Source: Clostridiales bacterium
Lineage (GTDB): Bacteria; Bacillota; Clostridia; Peptostreptococcales; Acidaminobacteraceae
Assembly: GCA_016342415.1 (NCBI GenBank)
Contig: JAEIOD010000008.1
Coordinates: forward strand, 1 to 64,000
Direction: 5' to 3'
DNA length: 64,000 nucleotides
Positions within the stretch are counted from its first letter, which is position 1; each line of letters opens with the position of its first letter. Made by a program: the position numbers and the translations under genes. Shown here one piece after another: positions 20,282 through 30,128 of the stretch. The notes beneath the pieces are model-generated. The model saw nothing but the letters and a program-made list of their open reading frames with translations. It searched no databases and was not told where the DNA came from.

Positions 20282-21379
20282 ATGAATACATTTGAAGCGC
20301 TAGGCGTAAATAACTTGCTTGTTGAGAAATTAAAAGCCCGTTATATAACAGAACCAACCCCTATCCAAACTCAAACCATACCATTATTATTAGAAAATAA
20401 CGATATTATGGCCGAAGCTGAAACCGGAACTGGAAAGACACTTGCTTTTTTATTACCCATCATGCAACGACTTGAATTAGAAAAAGGCATACAAGCATTA
20501 ATACTTGCACCAACAAGAGAATTGGCTATTCAAATTACTGAAGAAGTTGATAAACTTAATGAAGATTATAAAGTACTTTCGATCTTTGGTGGTAAAGACA
20601 TACAGGGTCAACTCAAGAAGTTAAACAAGAATATTCACATTGTTGTTGCAACTCCAGGTCGATTATTAGATCATATCTCCAGAGAGACGATTGATTTAAA
20701 ACAAATTAAATATCTTGTCTTAGATGAAGTAGATCAACTGCTTGATATGGGATTTAGAGACGATATTATTAAAATTAAAAATGCTTGTGCAAAAAAAATG
20801 CAAGTTATAGGCTACTCAGCTACAATCAGTTCAAACGTCAAAAAATTATCTTATCAGTTGATGAATGATCCTGTATTTATATCTGCAAGGACAGCTGAAA
20901 TACCTTATGATCAAATTGATCAGCATGTTATCATCACAAGACCAAGAAAAAAATTAGACGATCTACAACAAGTTCTAAATGAAGAAAATCCATTTATGGC
21001 AATTATATTCTGTAGAACAAGAAGACGTGTTGATAATTTGGAAGTATCACTACATCAAGCAGGTTATAACTGTATGAAACTGCATGGTGGCATGCCTCAA
21101 CCCAAAAGACAACAAGCCATAAAAGCATTTAAATCGCTAAAAATTCAATACCTCATTGCAACAGAAGTTGCTTCAAGAGGACTGGATATATCAGGCGTCA
21201 CACACGTTTTCAATTATGATATACCAGAAACAGTTGAAAGTTATATTCATAGAATTGGTAGAACCGGTCGTTCTAAGGATTCAGGAAAGACCTTCCTATT
21301 TGTTAATGAAGAGGAAGTAGCAACATTGGAATTATTTGAAAAAACGTTAAACTTTAAAATTCAAAGAAGTGGTATATAA
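20282..21379 (+). CDS. DEAD-box type RNA helicase with DEVD motif
   Basis: A 365-residue helicase core like the one at 14664. It has AETGTGKT (I), PTREL (Ia), ATPGR (Ib), YSATIS (III), ATEVASRGLD (V) and HRIGRTGR (VI). Motif II reads LDEVDQ instead of DEAD; the Walker B Asp-Glu pair and the final Asp are kept, so ATPase activity is expected. It also ends right after motif VI and has no extra RNA-binding domain. A bidirectional terminator follows. Together with the first helicase it suggests a duplicated minimal subfamily. Confidence 0.92.
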   Translation: MNTFEALGVNNLLVEKLKARYITEPTPIQTQTIPLLLENNDIMAEAETGTGKTLAFLLPIMQRLELEKGIQALILAPTRELAIQITEEVDKLNEDYKVLSIFGGKDIQGQLKKLNKNIHIVVATPGRLLDHISRETIDLKQIKYLVLDEVDQLLDMGFRDDIIKIKNACAKKMQVIGYSATISSNVKKLSYQLMNDPVFISARTAEIPYDQIDQHVIITRPRKKLDDLQQVLNEENPFMAIIFCRTRRRVDNLEVSLHQAGYNCMKLHGGMPQPKRQQAIKAFKSLKIQYLIATEVASRGLDISGVTHVFNYDIPETVESYIHRIGRTGRSKDSGKTFLFVNEEEVATLELFEKTLNFKIQRSGI

Positions 21380-21413
21380 CACATCACTTTATACTTGAGT
21401 GCAAATCAAATAA

Positions 21414-21473
21414 TGAAAAAGTGGTTACAAACTTATTCTCTCTCGAGGATAGTTTATATAACCACTTTTTTTT
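21414..21473. terminator. Bidirectional terminator
   Basis: AAAAAGTGGTTA (21416-21427) and TAACCACTTTTT (21459-21470) form a 12-base stem, with a second AAACT/AGTTT pairing inside. A and T runs on both sides serve the helicase gene and the converging HD-GYP gene. Confidence 0.85.
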
Positions 21474-22521
21474 AGTCTTTATATTCTTTTGAAATCTCAA
21501 TAAAACGTTCTTCCAACTCCAAAAATGCATCAACCACATCAGGATCAAAGTGCTTCCCTTTGCCTTCCAGTATAATGGCTTTCGCCCTTTCATGGCTAAA
21601 TGGTGGTTTATAAACCCGTTCAGTCACTAAAGCGTCGTAGACGTCTGCAAGCGCCATAATTCTACCGCATATAGGAATATTTTCACCTTCAAGACCTCTA
21701 GGATAACCTGCGCCATTCCATTTTTCATGATGAGTGTAAGCTATATCATGAGCATATGAAACAAATAATTCACCCGGTAATTCCTCTTCTATGGTATCAA
21801 TGGCCATTTTCCCGTACAGAGGATGTTCTTTCATAATATCAAACTCCTCATCAGTTAAAGGTCCTGGCTTTAACAGAATACTATCTGGTACACCAACTTT
21901 ACCTACATCATGAAGAGGTGCCGACTTGAACATGGCTTCAATGACTTCATCCGTCAAATACTGCGAATACTTTTCATTCTCTTGTAGATATTTCGATAGC
22001 TCCAATAAATAGTACTGGGTTCTTTTGATATGTGCACCTGTTTCTGGATCCCTAAACTCAGCCAATACACCCATCGACTTAAGAATTGTATCTTTTGTTT
22101 TTTCTATTTTTTCTGTACGTTCCTGTACCATGAGTTCCAATTTGTTTTGATAGTTCTTAATAAATAAATAATTTTTTATTCTTGAAGAAACAATCACCGG
22201 ATTAAATGGTTTTCTGATGAAATCCACCGCTCCTACTTTGATGCCATAAGCTTCATCTTCTTCATCTGACAACGCCGTTAAGAATATAATCGGAATATGC
22301 ATTGTTTCTTCCTTTTTCTTCAAAGTTTTGCAAACCTCATAACCGTTAAGCCCTGGCATCATAACATCTAATAGGATAAGATCAGGTTTATTAACTTTAG
22401 CAAGTGCTAGACCTCGATAACCATCTAAAGCAACCAACAAGTTATAATCATGGCATAACAAGTCTACTAGTATGTCTATATTTTCTTCAGTATCATCTAC
22501 GATTAATATTGTATTATTCAA
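21472..22521 (-). CDS. Response regulator with HD-GYP c-di-GMP phosphodiesterase domain
   Basis: A 349-residue regulator with enzymatic output. The receiver domain (residues 1-120) has DD at 9-10, phospho-acceptor Asp52 in LLDVMMPG and Lys in RKPF. The HD-GYP domain follows: HDVGK near residue 204, the HHEKWNGAGYP signature and the LADVYDAL motif. It should degrade cyclic di-GMP when phosphorylated. Translation starts at TTG (22521), with GGAGG six bases upstream and overlapping the last codons of the hybrid kinase by eight bases. The two are therefore a coupled sensor-output pair. Confidence 0.93.
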   Translation of the reverse strand: MNNTILIVDDTEENIDILVDLLCHDYNLLVALDGYRGLALAKVNKPDLILLDVMMPGLNGYEVCKTLKKKEETMHIPIIFLTALSDEEDEAYGIKVGAVDFIRKPFNPVIVSSRIKNYLFIKNYQNKLELMVQERTEKIEKTKDTILKSMGVLAEFRDPETGAHIKRTQYYLLELSKYLQENEKYSQYLTDEVIEAMFKSAPLHDVGKVGVPDSILLKPGPLTDEEFDIMKEHPLYGKMAIDTIEEELPGELFVSYAHDIAYTHHEKWNGAGYPRGLEGENIPICGRIMALADVYDALVTERVYKPPFSHERAKAIILEGKGKHFDPDVVDAFLELEERFIEISKEYKD

Positions 22522-25500
22522 CCTTTACCTCCAGTTCTTTAATCAGTATCTCAAGATTCTCCTCAGCAATATCATATTGATATCGTTTGATTTGTCTGCA
22601 CATCATTTCATAAGTTTTGGCTATCGAATGTTTGGGTTGAAATGAATTCAACTGATTCATAATATTTTTAATTTGATTGATGTAACCATTTTTCAGTGGT
22701 GGCAGTAATGTTTTTAACAGTTCTTTGAAAGCGCGATCGTTAACCTCTTTTTCCACAACTACATCATCAAATTTCAATAAAGCTTCTTCAATAGCTTCTA
22801 CGATGTTTTCATACCCCTTTGAAAACGACTCCAGTTTCTTCTTGTACCCTCTTTTCCTTTCTGAAACATCAGTTTCAAGAATTTGAATTTCCTCATAAAG
22901 CCACTCGGCTCCTATATGACCAAGCAGACCTTTTAAGGTATGTAAGACTTTTTTTTCATCTCCTGTTTTCTTTAGGATGTATTCTTTTACAAGCTCCAAA
23001 TCATTTTTATGATCTTTTACAAACTTGCTTAGAATATTCAAGTATAAAGTTTCATTCCCATTACATCTTAATAAACCCAAACCGGTGTTTATATTTTCTA
23101 TGTGTAGATTAAAAGGTTTTTGACCCAACCATTTCAAAATAGTTTCAACCATTTCCTTTTGATCAATCGGCTTTGTAATAAAATCGTTCATGCCACAATT
23201 CATAGTCCTCTTTTTTGCATCCAACCTGGCATCAGCTGAAATTGCAATAATCGGTATATGATCGTATATCTTATATCTTCTTATATACTTGGTTGTTTCA
23301 AAACCGTCTAACACCGGCATTTGAATATCCATCAAAATTAGGCTACACGGTTCACCAGATTCCAAGTAATCCACCGCTAATTGCCCATTTTCCACACATA
23401 CCGATTCTATACCATACGGTTCAAGGAACTCTGTTATGATTTGTTGATTGATTTCATTATCCTCGGCAATTAAAATTTTATTATGGTTGCCTGGATCAAT
23501 ATCAGTTGCTGTTATATTCAACATCTCTGATTCCACAATATCCATTGAAGCTTCAAAGTTCGCAGTAAAAATAAATTCACTACCTTCTTCATAAGTGCTC
23601 TCAACCCATATTTCACCTTCAAATAGTTCTACAAGCTGTTTACAAATCGTCAAACCTAAACCCGTACCACCAAATTGTCTGGTAATAGAAGTATCTGCCT
23701 GTTCAAATGAATCAAAAAGTTTTTCTTTAGCCACTTCAGTAATGCCAATACCAGTATCTTTTACTGAAAACTGCAACATAAAATAATCTTCATTATTGGT
23801 ATCACTATAAACTCTATCAATAAAGACTTTGACAAAACCCTTGGAAGTAAATTTAATAGCATTACCCACTAAATTAATGAGGACTTGACCCAACCTGTAT
23901 GGATCTCCCTTTAAATAACTCGGTACTGTATTTGCTACCTCTACTGATAACTCCAAGCCTTTTTCATTAGCCTTGTCCATCATCATACTTTTTATTTGTG
24001 TCGTAATTGAATCCAGTGAGAAAGGCACTTTTTCAAGAACCATCTTACCGGCTTCCACCTTTGAAACGTCTAAAATATCATTGATCAAGACCAATAGATG
24101 TTTAGCAGCTTCATTGATTTTAACCAAATAATCTTTCTGTTTAACTGTCATTTCAGTTTTTAAGGCAAGGTGTGTTAATCCAATAACAGCATTCATTGGT
24201 GTTCTTATTTCATGACTCATATTGGCAAGAAAATCAGATTTTGCTTTTGTAGCATCTTCAGCTTCTTTTTGCGCTTTTAAACGTTCTCTTGTTTCAAGAG
24301 TAATGGTCAACAAATCACTGATCGCTCTTAAAAAACTAATCTCATCAGGTACCCATTTTCTATATACAAGCGCTTGTTCCGCTTTTACAACACCAATCAC
24401 TTCACCTCTAAACCAAATCGGTACATGAAGAGATGAAAAAATGTTTTTCTTGATATAAAAATCATACATTTTTTTATAGTCGCTATGTTCAATAGACGAC
24501 ATAATAATCTGTGATCCCGACAAGATCGCATCAAAATAATCCCTGTAGTCACTTAGTCGTAACACATCGTTATTCTCTGGAATATCATCACTCACAACAT
24601 AGTGATGTCGACATCTTAATAGAGTGTTCATTTCATCAAAAAAACATATTGCACAACCACTAGTCTCCAAACCTGATACAACTGATTCCAAAATGACTTT
24701 TAATGATATTGATAAATCATTACTTGTAAGTTCAGTATTCTGAGTCAAACTCTGTAAAATCCATTGTTGCCTTGTGAGTCTTTTATTTCTCAGAATCATT
24801 TCATTTTCACGCTCTTTATCAATTGTAATATCTTCTTTTACACCAATATAAGAAACAATATTTTTAAATTCATCAAACATGGGTGAAATGATTCCCGATT
24901 CCCAGTAATACTCGCCGGATTTCTTTTTATTATAAAAAACACCTTTCCATGTTTCTCCACTACTGATGGTATCCCAAAGAGTTTTATAGAACTCGTCGTC
25001 GTGGTATTCTGATTTGATGATACTTGTACTTCTACCAATCGTTTCTTCAAGTGAATATCCTGTCATCTGTTCAAAAGCAGGATTGACATAATCAATCAAC
25101 CCTTCTGCATCTGCAATAATAATACCTACTGGTGATGTATCAACCGCTTTTGATAGAAGGTCTAATTGTTTTTCAGATTCCTTTAGTTGATTGATGTTTA
25201 TATGAACACCTGAAACCGTTTTTGCAGTACCATCTTCTAAATACTCAAGAATCTCTCCTCTAGCCAGTATCCATGTCCAATCTCCATAGTTGTTTTTCAA
25301 TCTGAATTCCTTGTTGATATTATGATCTATACCTTTTGCAATTCTATTGAGCTTTTCAATCATAAAGGTAAGATCCATTTCATGCATCAACCCATAAAAC
25401 CACTCATCATTGAACTCGAAGGTATTTTTATCATATCCCAACATGCTGAACCATTGATCACTCTCATAAGATTCATCATTAACCACATCCCATTCCCAAT

Positions 25501-26320
25501 AACCGACATCTGCCGATTTAAGAGTTGCTTCCATCCGTTCTTGGGTTAGATTCAGCGACTTATAAATTTCTTTGAATTCCTTATTCTTCTTATGATATTT
25601 TAGCTCATAATGAACTTTTTCTCGTTCAATTAAGGTTCTATCTGTAGCATCTATGCATGATCCCGTTAATCGAATAGGTTCGTTGTCCTTGATTAAAAGA
25701 ACCGCAGTGGTTCTAATGAAGTATTCTACACCATTTGTTAGAATTCTATAGGTTAAATCTAGATTTTCATGTTTTTCAAGTACATTCTCGATTGCATCAT
25801 CTACCAAGTGTCGGTCATCTGGATGAACCATTGCTAGCCAATGATCCAACTGATAAATAGTTGTATCAATAGAGATATGATGTATTTTAAACATGTTGTT
25901 ATCCCAAATTAAATCATCTGATAAAATATCATAGTCCCAAGTACCAATCGAAGCAACCTCTGTTGCCAATGATAATCTTTGGTCTAATTCTCTTCTGTCT
26001 TCTTCATTTTCATAATAGCCCATTTTTTTGATGAGTTCATCTTCAATAATGGGCGCTAAAACATAATCTTTAATGCCCATTTCAAAAAACTGTTTTATTT
26101 TTCTTTGTGTTGCTGATTTACAGATAACAATAATGTTCTGCCCGAGTCCAATTAGTTCATTACTCTCAAGTAATAACTGTTTTTCATCTACCAACAACCA
26201 TTTAGTAGTACCAATTTGATCTATGGAATCAACAATTTGATATGTTTTCCTCAGTCTTTTCAAGACACTTCGCAACACTGCACAATCGTGTCCATATATA
26301 GTAATTTCTTTCATATTCAT
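22514..26320 (-). CDS. Multi-PAS hybrid histidine kinase with REC and Hpt domains
   Basis: About 1268 residues, no membrane segment. Residues 1-100 look like a degenerate receiver domain. Three PAS/PAC modules follow at about 115-235, 265-385 and 390-510, then a GAF domain (about 530-690). The HisKA motif NMSHEIRTPMNAV is near residue 702 with an ATPase domain to about 930. A receiver with LMDIQMP is near 998 and an Hpt domain with HTLKG near 1127. It is a cytosolic phosphorelay kinase, likely feeding the HD-GYP regulator whose gene overlaps its end. GTG (26323), ATG (26320) and ATG (26314) are possible starts. The ligands of its PAS and GAF domains are unknown. Confidence 0.93.
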   Translation of the reverse strand: MNMKEITIYGHDCAVLRSVLKRLRKTYQIVDSIDQIGTTKWLLVDEKQLLLESNELIGLGQNIIVICKSATQRKIKQFFEMGIKDYVLAPIIEDELIKKMGYYENEEDRRELDQRLSLATEVASIGTWDYDILSDDLIWDNNMFKIHHISIDTTIYQLDHWLAMVHPDDRHLVDDAIENVLEKHENLDLTYRILTNGVEYFIRTTAVLLIKDNEPIRLTGSCIDATDRTLIEREKVHYELKYHKKNKEFKEIYKSLNLTQERMEATLKSADVGYWEWDVVNDESYESDQWFSMLGYDKNTFEFNDEWFYGLMHEMDLTFMIEKLNRIAKGIDHNINKEFRLKNNYGDWTWILARGEILEYLEDGTAKTVSGVHININQLKESEKQLDLLSKAVDTSPVGIIIADAEGLIDYVNPAFEQMTGYSLEETIGRSTSIIKSEYHDDEFYKTLWDTISSGETWKGVFYNKKKSGEYYWESGIISPMFDEFKNIVSYIGVKEDITIDKERENEMILRNKRLTRQQWILQSLTQNTELTSNDLSISLKVILESVVSGLETSGCAICFFDEMNTLLRCRHHYVVSDDIPENNDVLRLSDYRDYFDAILSGSQIIMSSIEHSDYKKMYDFYIKKNIFSSLHVPIWFRGEVIGVVKAEQALVYRKWVPDEISFLRAISDLLTITLETRERLKAQKEAEDATKAKSDFLANMSHEIRTPMNAVIGLTHLALKTEMTVKQKDYLVKINEAAKHLLVLINDILDVSKVEAGKMVLEKVPFSLDSITTQIKSMMMDKANEKGLELSVEVANTVPSYLKGDPYRLGQVLINLVGNAIKFTSKGFVKVFIDRVYSDTNNEDYFMLQFSVKDTGIGITEVAKEKLFDSFEQADTSITRQFGGTGLGLTICKQLVELFEGEIWVESTYEEGSEFIFTANFEASMDIVESEMLNITATDIDPGNHNKILIAEDNEINQQIITEFLEPYGIESVCVENGQLAVDYLESGEPCSLILMDIQMPVLDGFETTKYIRRYKIYDHIPIIAISADARLDAKKRTMNCGMNDFITKPIDQKEMVETILKWLGQKPFNLHIENINTGLGLLRCNGNETLYLNILSKFVKDHKNDLELVKEYILKKTGDEKKVLHTLKGLLGHIGAEWLYEEIQILETDVSERKRGYKKKLESFSKGYENIVEAIEEALLKFDDVVVEKEVNDRAFKELLKTLLPPLKNGYINQIKNIMNQLNSFQPKHSIAKTYEMMCRQIKRYQYDIAEENLEILIKELEVKVE

Positions 26321-26345
26321 CACCCGTTAATCCTATACCCACAAT

Positions 26346-26382
26346 TAAAAAAAATAACAAAAAAACAGCATTAAAGCTGTTT
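26346..26382 (-). terminator. Terminator of the tauE-marR pair
   Basis: AAACAGC (26363-26369) and GCTGTTT (26376-26382) pair. On the minus strand the stem is followed by a T-rich tract; it overlaps the MarR stop. Confidence 0.65.
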
Positions 26383-26805
26383 ATACATTGTTTTTGTAAT
26401 ATAGTTCATACACTCTATTAAGTTTTTCAATGCTTCTTCATCTAAAGATTCATATTTATCTTGTACACCTTTCATCACTTGAAAATAACAAGCATCAAGT
26501 TTGGCTTTTCCTTTTCGAGTAATGTTGTATACCTTTTTTCTAGCATCCCTATCATCTTTTATGCTTTCCAAATAATGTCTTTCAATTAAGTTTTTGACGA
26601 CTCTTCTACCTTGACCGGTAGACATATAAAGATCCTTACAAATTTCTGAAATATACTTTCCTTTAAAGAAATATAAATATTCTAAAATGCTATATTCTAA
26701 TTGAGTGATGCCCTCAGGTTGATTTTCTTTTGTAATTTCAAAAGCATTTCTTTGTAAATCACTCATAAACTGAAAATAAACTTGATTAAAAGTATCTCGT
26801 ACCAC
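26371..26805 (-). CDS. MarR family transcriptional regulator
   Basis: A winged-helix regulator of about 144 residues. The DNA-binding part reads ITQLEYSILEYLYFFKGKYISEICKDLYMSTGQGRRVVKNLIERHYLE, then the wing DDRDARKKVYNIT. The C-terminal helices serve dimerisation. The best start is GTG at 26805, five bases after GGAGG; a TTG at 26817 is the longer alternative. It directly follows the TauE/SafE exporter gene and probably controls it in response to a small acid or sulfur compound. Confidence 0.88.
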   Translation of the reverse strand: MVRDTFNQVYFQFMSDLQRNAFEITKENQPEGITQLEYSILEYLYFFKGKYISEICKDLYMSTGQGRRVVKNLIERHYLESIKDDRDARKKVYNITRKGKAKLDACYFQVMKGVQDKYESLDEEALKNLIECMNYITKTMYKQL

Positions 26806-26806
26806 T

Positions 26807-27565
26807 TTATCCTCCAATCATCTCAAATAACATTTTTGCGACCAATGCAAAAGATACAATAATAAAAACTGGTTTAATAAAACGGGCCCCATTTTTAACA
26901 GCAAGCGCTGCCCCCACTCTAGCACCAATAATCATTGAAACAGCCATGGGCAATGCATATAAAAACCAAATTTGACCATTGAGTAAAAACAAAATAAGTG
27001 CAGTGAAATTACTTGTAAAGTTCATAAATTTTGAATTGGCAGAAGCTTTCTTAAAATCATATCCAAAAATACCAATTAAGCCAAATATTATAAACGATCC
27101 TGTACCAGGACCAAAAAAGCCATCATAAAATCCAAGCACTAATGCTAAAACCATGCCCAACACAATTTTCTTTTTTGTTAATCCAGAAAACTTATTGTGT
27201 AATCCTAAATCCTTCTTTAACAGCGTATAAGATCCAATAATTAAAACCATGACAATAATCAGTGTTTTAAGAAACTCTGGATCTATCAATAGTACAGTCA
27301 TGACACCTAAGGCTGAACCAACTAATGACAGGGGTAATAAATACTTCAATAAATTAAAATTGATTTCACCACTTTTGAAATAGTGATACGCCGAGGAGAT
27401 CGTCCCCATTGATGATGCAAATTTATTGGTTCCAAGTGCTAAATGAGTTGGCATGCCTGTAGCCAATAATGCAGGTATTGTAATCAACCCACCACCACCT
27501 ACAATCGCATCCACCATAGCGCCTAAAAAACCAGCCATACAAACAATCATTATTTTTATAACCAT
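26807..27565 (-). CDS. TauE/SafE family sulfite or organic anion exporter
   Basis: A membrane protein of about 252 residues with some eight hydrophobic helices. The two halves show the family repeats (GFLGAMVDAIVGGGGLITIPALL and GFYDGFFGPGTGSF). The family moves sulfite, sulfoacetate or other small anions out of the cell. ATG at 27565 follows GGAGGG at normal spacing; the frame is open to TTG at 27577. The marR start lies just after its stop, so the two form an operon. Confidence 0.92.
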   Translation of the reverse strand: MVIKIMIVCMAGFLGAMVDAIVGGGGLITIPALLATGMPTHLALGTNKFASSMGTISSAYHYFKSGEINFNLLKYLLPLSLVGSALGVMTVLLIDPEFLKTLIIVMVLIIGSYTLLKKDLGLHNKFSGLTKKKIVLGMVLALVLGFYDGFFGPGTGSFIIFGLIGIFGYDFKKASANSKFMNFTSNFTALILFLLNGQIWFLYALPMAVSMIIGARVGAALAVKNGARFIKPVFIIVSFALVAKMLFEMIGG

Positions 27566-27583
27566 ACTGCCCTCCAACGTTAA

Positions 27584-27592
27584 TTATTATAT
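27584..27592 (-). promoter_or_regulatory. Extended -10 promoter of the TauE gene
   Basis: On the minus strand TGATATAAT, a TGn extended -10 element, lies about 20 bases before the ATG at 27565. The -35 region is poor. Confidence 0.45.
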
Positions 27593-27631
27593 CACAAATC
27601 AACCCAAAAGGAGTATAGCATTTAACCATTA

Positions 27632-28258
27632 TCACACAATTTGAACAACCTCAGATAAGACATCGCTTTTATCGAACACAAGTTTTAAAAATCTATCCAA
27701 TTCATGATTGCCTTCTAATTCCACCGACTCTATAACTTCTAAAAACAACACTGGTTTAATGAACTTAAGAGTAACCAATCCATTCTTAACAGTACATGTT
27801 TCCAGGTGCTCAAATGAGTAATTGACACCTCTATAAACCAGACTGGACTCATAAATACCACTTTTACCTTTGGTACTTCTAAAGAACAATGCATTTAGAA
27901 GAATCATCAAACCCAATACGACCAGTTTCCATATGCCTGTAAATCCAATAATCAAAATCACACCCAGTATATTCACACCAATAATAATTAACCATCCAAT
28001 CTTATTGCTTTGACTGGTTTCAATAACAAGTTCAGGATTTGAGTGCATGATAACTTTGAACTCCAATAGAACCAATATCATTGGGATAATTGAAATCGTA
28101 ATCATTACAATCGGTATTATTACCAGAAAAAGCAAACTGTTTTTCATATAAAATTCACTCAATGAGTTATCGTATATGGCATAAAACTGAAATATCAGGA
28201 TTGGCATATTGTAACAGCCTGCAATAATTGAATTTAATGTGCTTTTTTTAATTCTCAT
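27632..28258 (-). CDS. Hypothetical membrane protein
   Basis: A 208-residue protein that I do not recognise. There are four hydrophobic helices (about 10-28, 40-66, 88-106 and 108-122) and a soluble C-terminal domain (about 125-208) with beta-type sequence (YRGVNYSFEHLETCTVKNGLVTLKF). AGGAGG stands before the ATG. The gene starts 11 bases after the stop of the upstream GNAT gene, so they are probably one transcript. Confidence 0.75.
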   Translation of the reverse strand: MRIKKSTLNSIIAGCYNMPILIFQFYAIYDNSLSEFYMKNSLLFLVIIPIVMITISIIPMILVLLEFKVIMHSNPELVIETSQSNKIGWLIIIGVNILGVILIIGFTGIWKLVVLGLMILLNALFFRSTKGKSGIYESSLVYRGVNYSFEHLETCTVKNGLVTLKFIKPVLFLEVIESVELEGNHELDRFLKLVFDKSDVLSEVVQIV

Positions 28259-28269
28259 GCGTCCTCCTT

Positions 28270-28770
28270 TTATGATTCCATTTTATAAGTCATTAGAACA
28301 GTATCCTTCAAATAGTCATTTCTAAAAATGCCATCACCATACAACAATATTTTATCCTTATCATCTGAAACGGTTACAAACCTATTTTTCAAATAAAACT
28401 TTTGAGCCCAGATAGCTTTTTTATGAACCAGTAACACAATTTCTTTCATATCTGATTCATTTAATACATTTCTCAGATTATCCATAACCAAACTTCCAAA
28501 ACCTTTATTCTGATACTCTGAATGCATATAACATGCCACTAAGTACACTATCTGTTCATTCAGTTTTTTAGTACCTATAAATCCAATGGCCTCTTTGTCA
28601 TTTTCAATTATAAAAGTATCATAACTCTGTGATAAACCTTGTTTTAAAAACCTTTCAGCTTGTTTGTTAAAAGCATTTGGCATGAACTTATCATAAAGAG
28701 GTGCTATTGATATACAGGTATCAGATAGAATATATCTATCTTTGTTTGTTGCAGGTCTTAAACTTATCAT
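28270..28770 (-). CDS. GNAT N-acetyltransferase
   Basis: A 166-residue acetyltransferase of Acetyltransf_1 type. It has a short N-terminal arm (LRPATNKDRYIL), the strand VYLVACYMHSEYQNKGFGSLVM with the acetyl-CoA loop QNKGFG, and a C-terminal AQKFYLKNRF segment. Substrate unknown. GAGGT precedes the ATG. Confidence 0.87.
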   Translation of the reverse strand: MISLRPATNKDRYILSDTCISIAPLYDKFMPNAFNKQAERFLKQGLSQSYDTFIIENDKEAIGFIGTKKLNEQIVYLVACYMHSEYQNKGFGSLVMDNLRNVLNESDMKEIVLLVHKKAIWAQKFYLKNRFVTVSDDKDKILLYGDGIFRNDYLKDTVLMTYKMES

Positions 28771-28794
28771 ACTACCTCAAATCCTTATTTTAAA

Positions 28795-28822
28795 AAATAA
28801 TCATACCAGTAGATTCTAGTAT
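28795..28822 (-). terminator. Possible terminator of the deaminase gene
   Basis: CATAC and GTATG pair around 28802-28822, with a further CTA/TAG inside. On the minus strand it is followed by TTATTTTTT after three bases. Confidence 0.45.
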
Positions 28823-28844
28823 GTTAAGTGTTATATGAAGTTCT

Positions 28845-29348
28845 TTAAGTTACAGCTAAAATGCCTTTAGCAAAATTTCTTAAACCTACATTAGGTGCTA
28901 CCTTAATGTAGTCATTAAACAGTTCAATACACTCCTCTTTAAGCATGCCACTAAATATTTTCGGAATAGCATATCCTGGTTCCTTGGATGTACGATTTTT
29001 TATTTCATCAATAAATCCAATTGCACCGTCAATAGGCGCATCAACAGAGTAATGTATTTCCCCTAAGAAAAATGACAAAGATGCACCCAAACACATCATA
29101 CATGGTTCTAAAGTTACAAACATCTTCATTTTACGTCTATCAGCATATGAGTATTTTAGTTTATCAACTTCCATAAGTGCTTTCAATTCAGCGTGAACCA
29201 AAAATCTTTCATCATTAAATTCTGATGTATATGCTTTTGCAACGATTTCATCGTCTTTAAATATCACTGCTGCTATAGGCATTTCACCCTTTTCCAATGC
29301 CTCTTTGGCAAGATCATAGGCGATTTTCATTTTATCACGATTATCCAT
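28845..29348 (-). CDS. Nucleoside/tRNA adenosine-type deaminase
   Basis: A 167-residue zinc-dependent deaminase of the cytidine/deoxycytidylate deaminase superfamily. It has the catalytic HAE (HAELKAL near residue 53) and the zinc cysteines in TLEPCMMCLG (near 87-96). This pattern is closest to TadA and guanine deaminase-like enzymes, but the segment after PCMMC lacks the usual TadA ending, and a second function (a purine base or drug) is possible. GGAG precedes the ATG. It stands alone. Confidence 0.85.
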   Translation of the reverse strand: MDNRDKMKIAYDLAKEALEKGEMPIAAVIFKDDEIVAKAYTSEFNDERFLVHAELKALMEVDKLKYSYADRRKMKMFVTLEPCMMCLGASLSFFLGEIHYSVDAPIDGAIGFIDEIKNRTSKEPGYAIPKIFSGMLKEECIELFNDYIKVAPNVGLRNFAKGILAVT

Positions 29349-29492
29349 TTAGTCTCCATTTCTTTTATAAGTAACATTTAGTTTAATTCAAGTACTGAAA
29401 ATACTAACTCCTAGGACTTCATTGAGGCCTTTCTTTGCGTTGGTTATTATTTTTATGTACAATTTAACGACGTTTCACAACAATAGTTCCTA

Positions 29493-30095
29493 TTAATCAT
29501 ATCCTCCATTTGATTGACCCAAATCATCGTATTCATCAAGTGATCTTATTATTTTCTTGATTTCTTCTAATGCCTCTCTTAAAATAATTGCCTCTTCAAT
29601 TTCAGAGGCATTGGAGTCATGCCAATACAATGAATACTCTGTATTATCATATTGAATCCAAAGTTTATAAACATTACTCGGTGTAACCATTCGACTAGAA
29701 TCTTTCGGTGGATTTTCCATATATGCAGGTTTATAATTTTTAGGATAAGAAACGATATTACTTTTTTGAATCAATTCATATATCTTCTCAAGGTCAGTCC
29801 CACTTATTACAATATCCAAAGATGCTAAACCATCCAATACCAAATCTTTTTGGATTGTACCCTCTACTGTATTAATACCGCTATGTTGATTGGCTTGCTC
29901 AACACCGAAGGTAAACACGATTTGAAAATCAGAAGGCATCTTATCAGGCATTGTATTTGAATCTCTCAAAGTAGAATTGTCATTAGTTAAACTTAATGAC
30001 TCCATTTCGTTATCCTCTAAATCTTTATTACACCGAAATAAAATCATACTAATGATTAAAATACATAATGAAATTATAATCACTTTATATTTCAT
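29493..30095 (-). CDS. Hypothetical exported or membrane-anchored protein
   Basis: About 200 residues, not recognised. An N-terminal hydrophobic helix (residues 4-20) ends in LFRCNKD; the Cys suggests a lipoprotein, but Arg at -1 is unusual. The rest is a soluble domain of alternating beta and helical sequence with a late acidic tail (DEYDDLGQSNGGYD). It follows the lipoprotein gene at 30129 with 30 bases between, so they are likely co-transcribed. ATG at 30095 is preferred over GTG at 30098. Confidence 0.7.
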   Translation of the reverse strand: MKYKVIIISLCILIISMILFRCNKDLEDNEMESLSLTNDNSTLRDSNTMPDKMPSDFQIVFTFGVEQANQHSGINTVEGTIQKDLVLDGLASLDIVISGTDLEKIYELIQKSNIVSYPKNYKPAYMENPPKDSSRMVTPSNVYKLWIQYDNTEYSLYWHDSNASEIEEAIILREALEEIKKIIRSLDEYDDLGQSNGGYD

Positions 30096-30128
30096 CACAA
30101 AATCCTTTCGTATATATAATTTATAATC

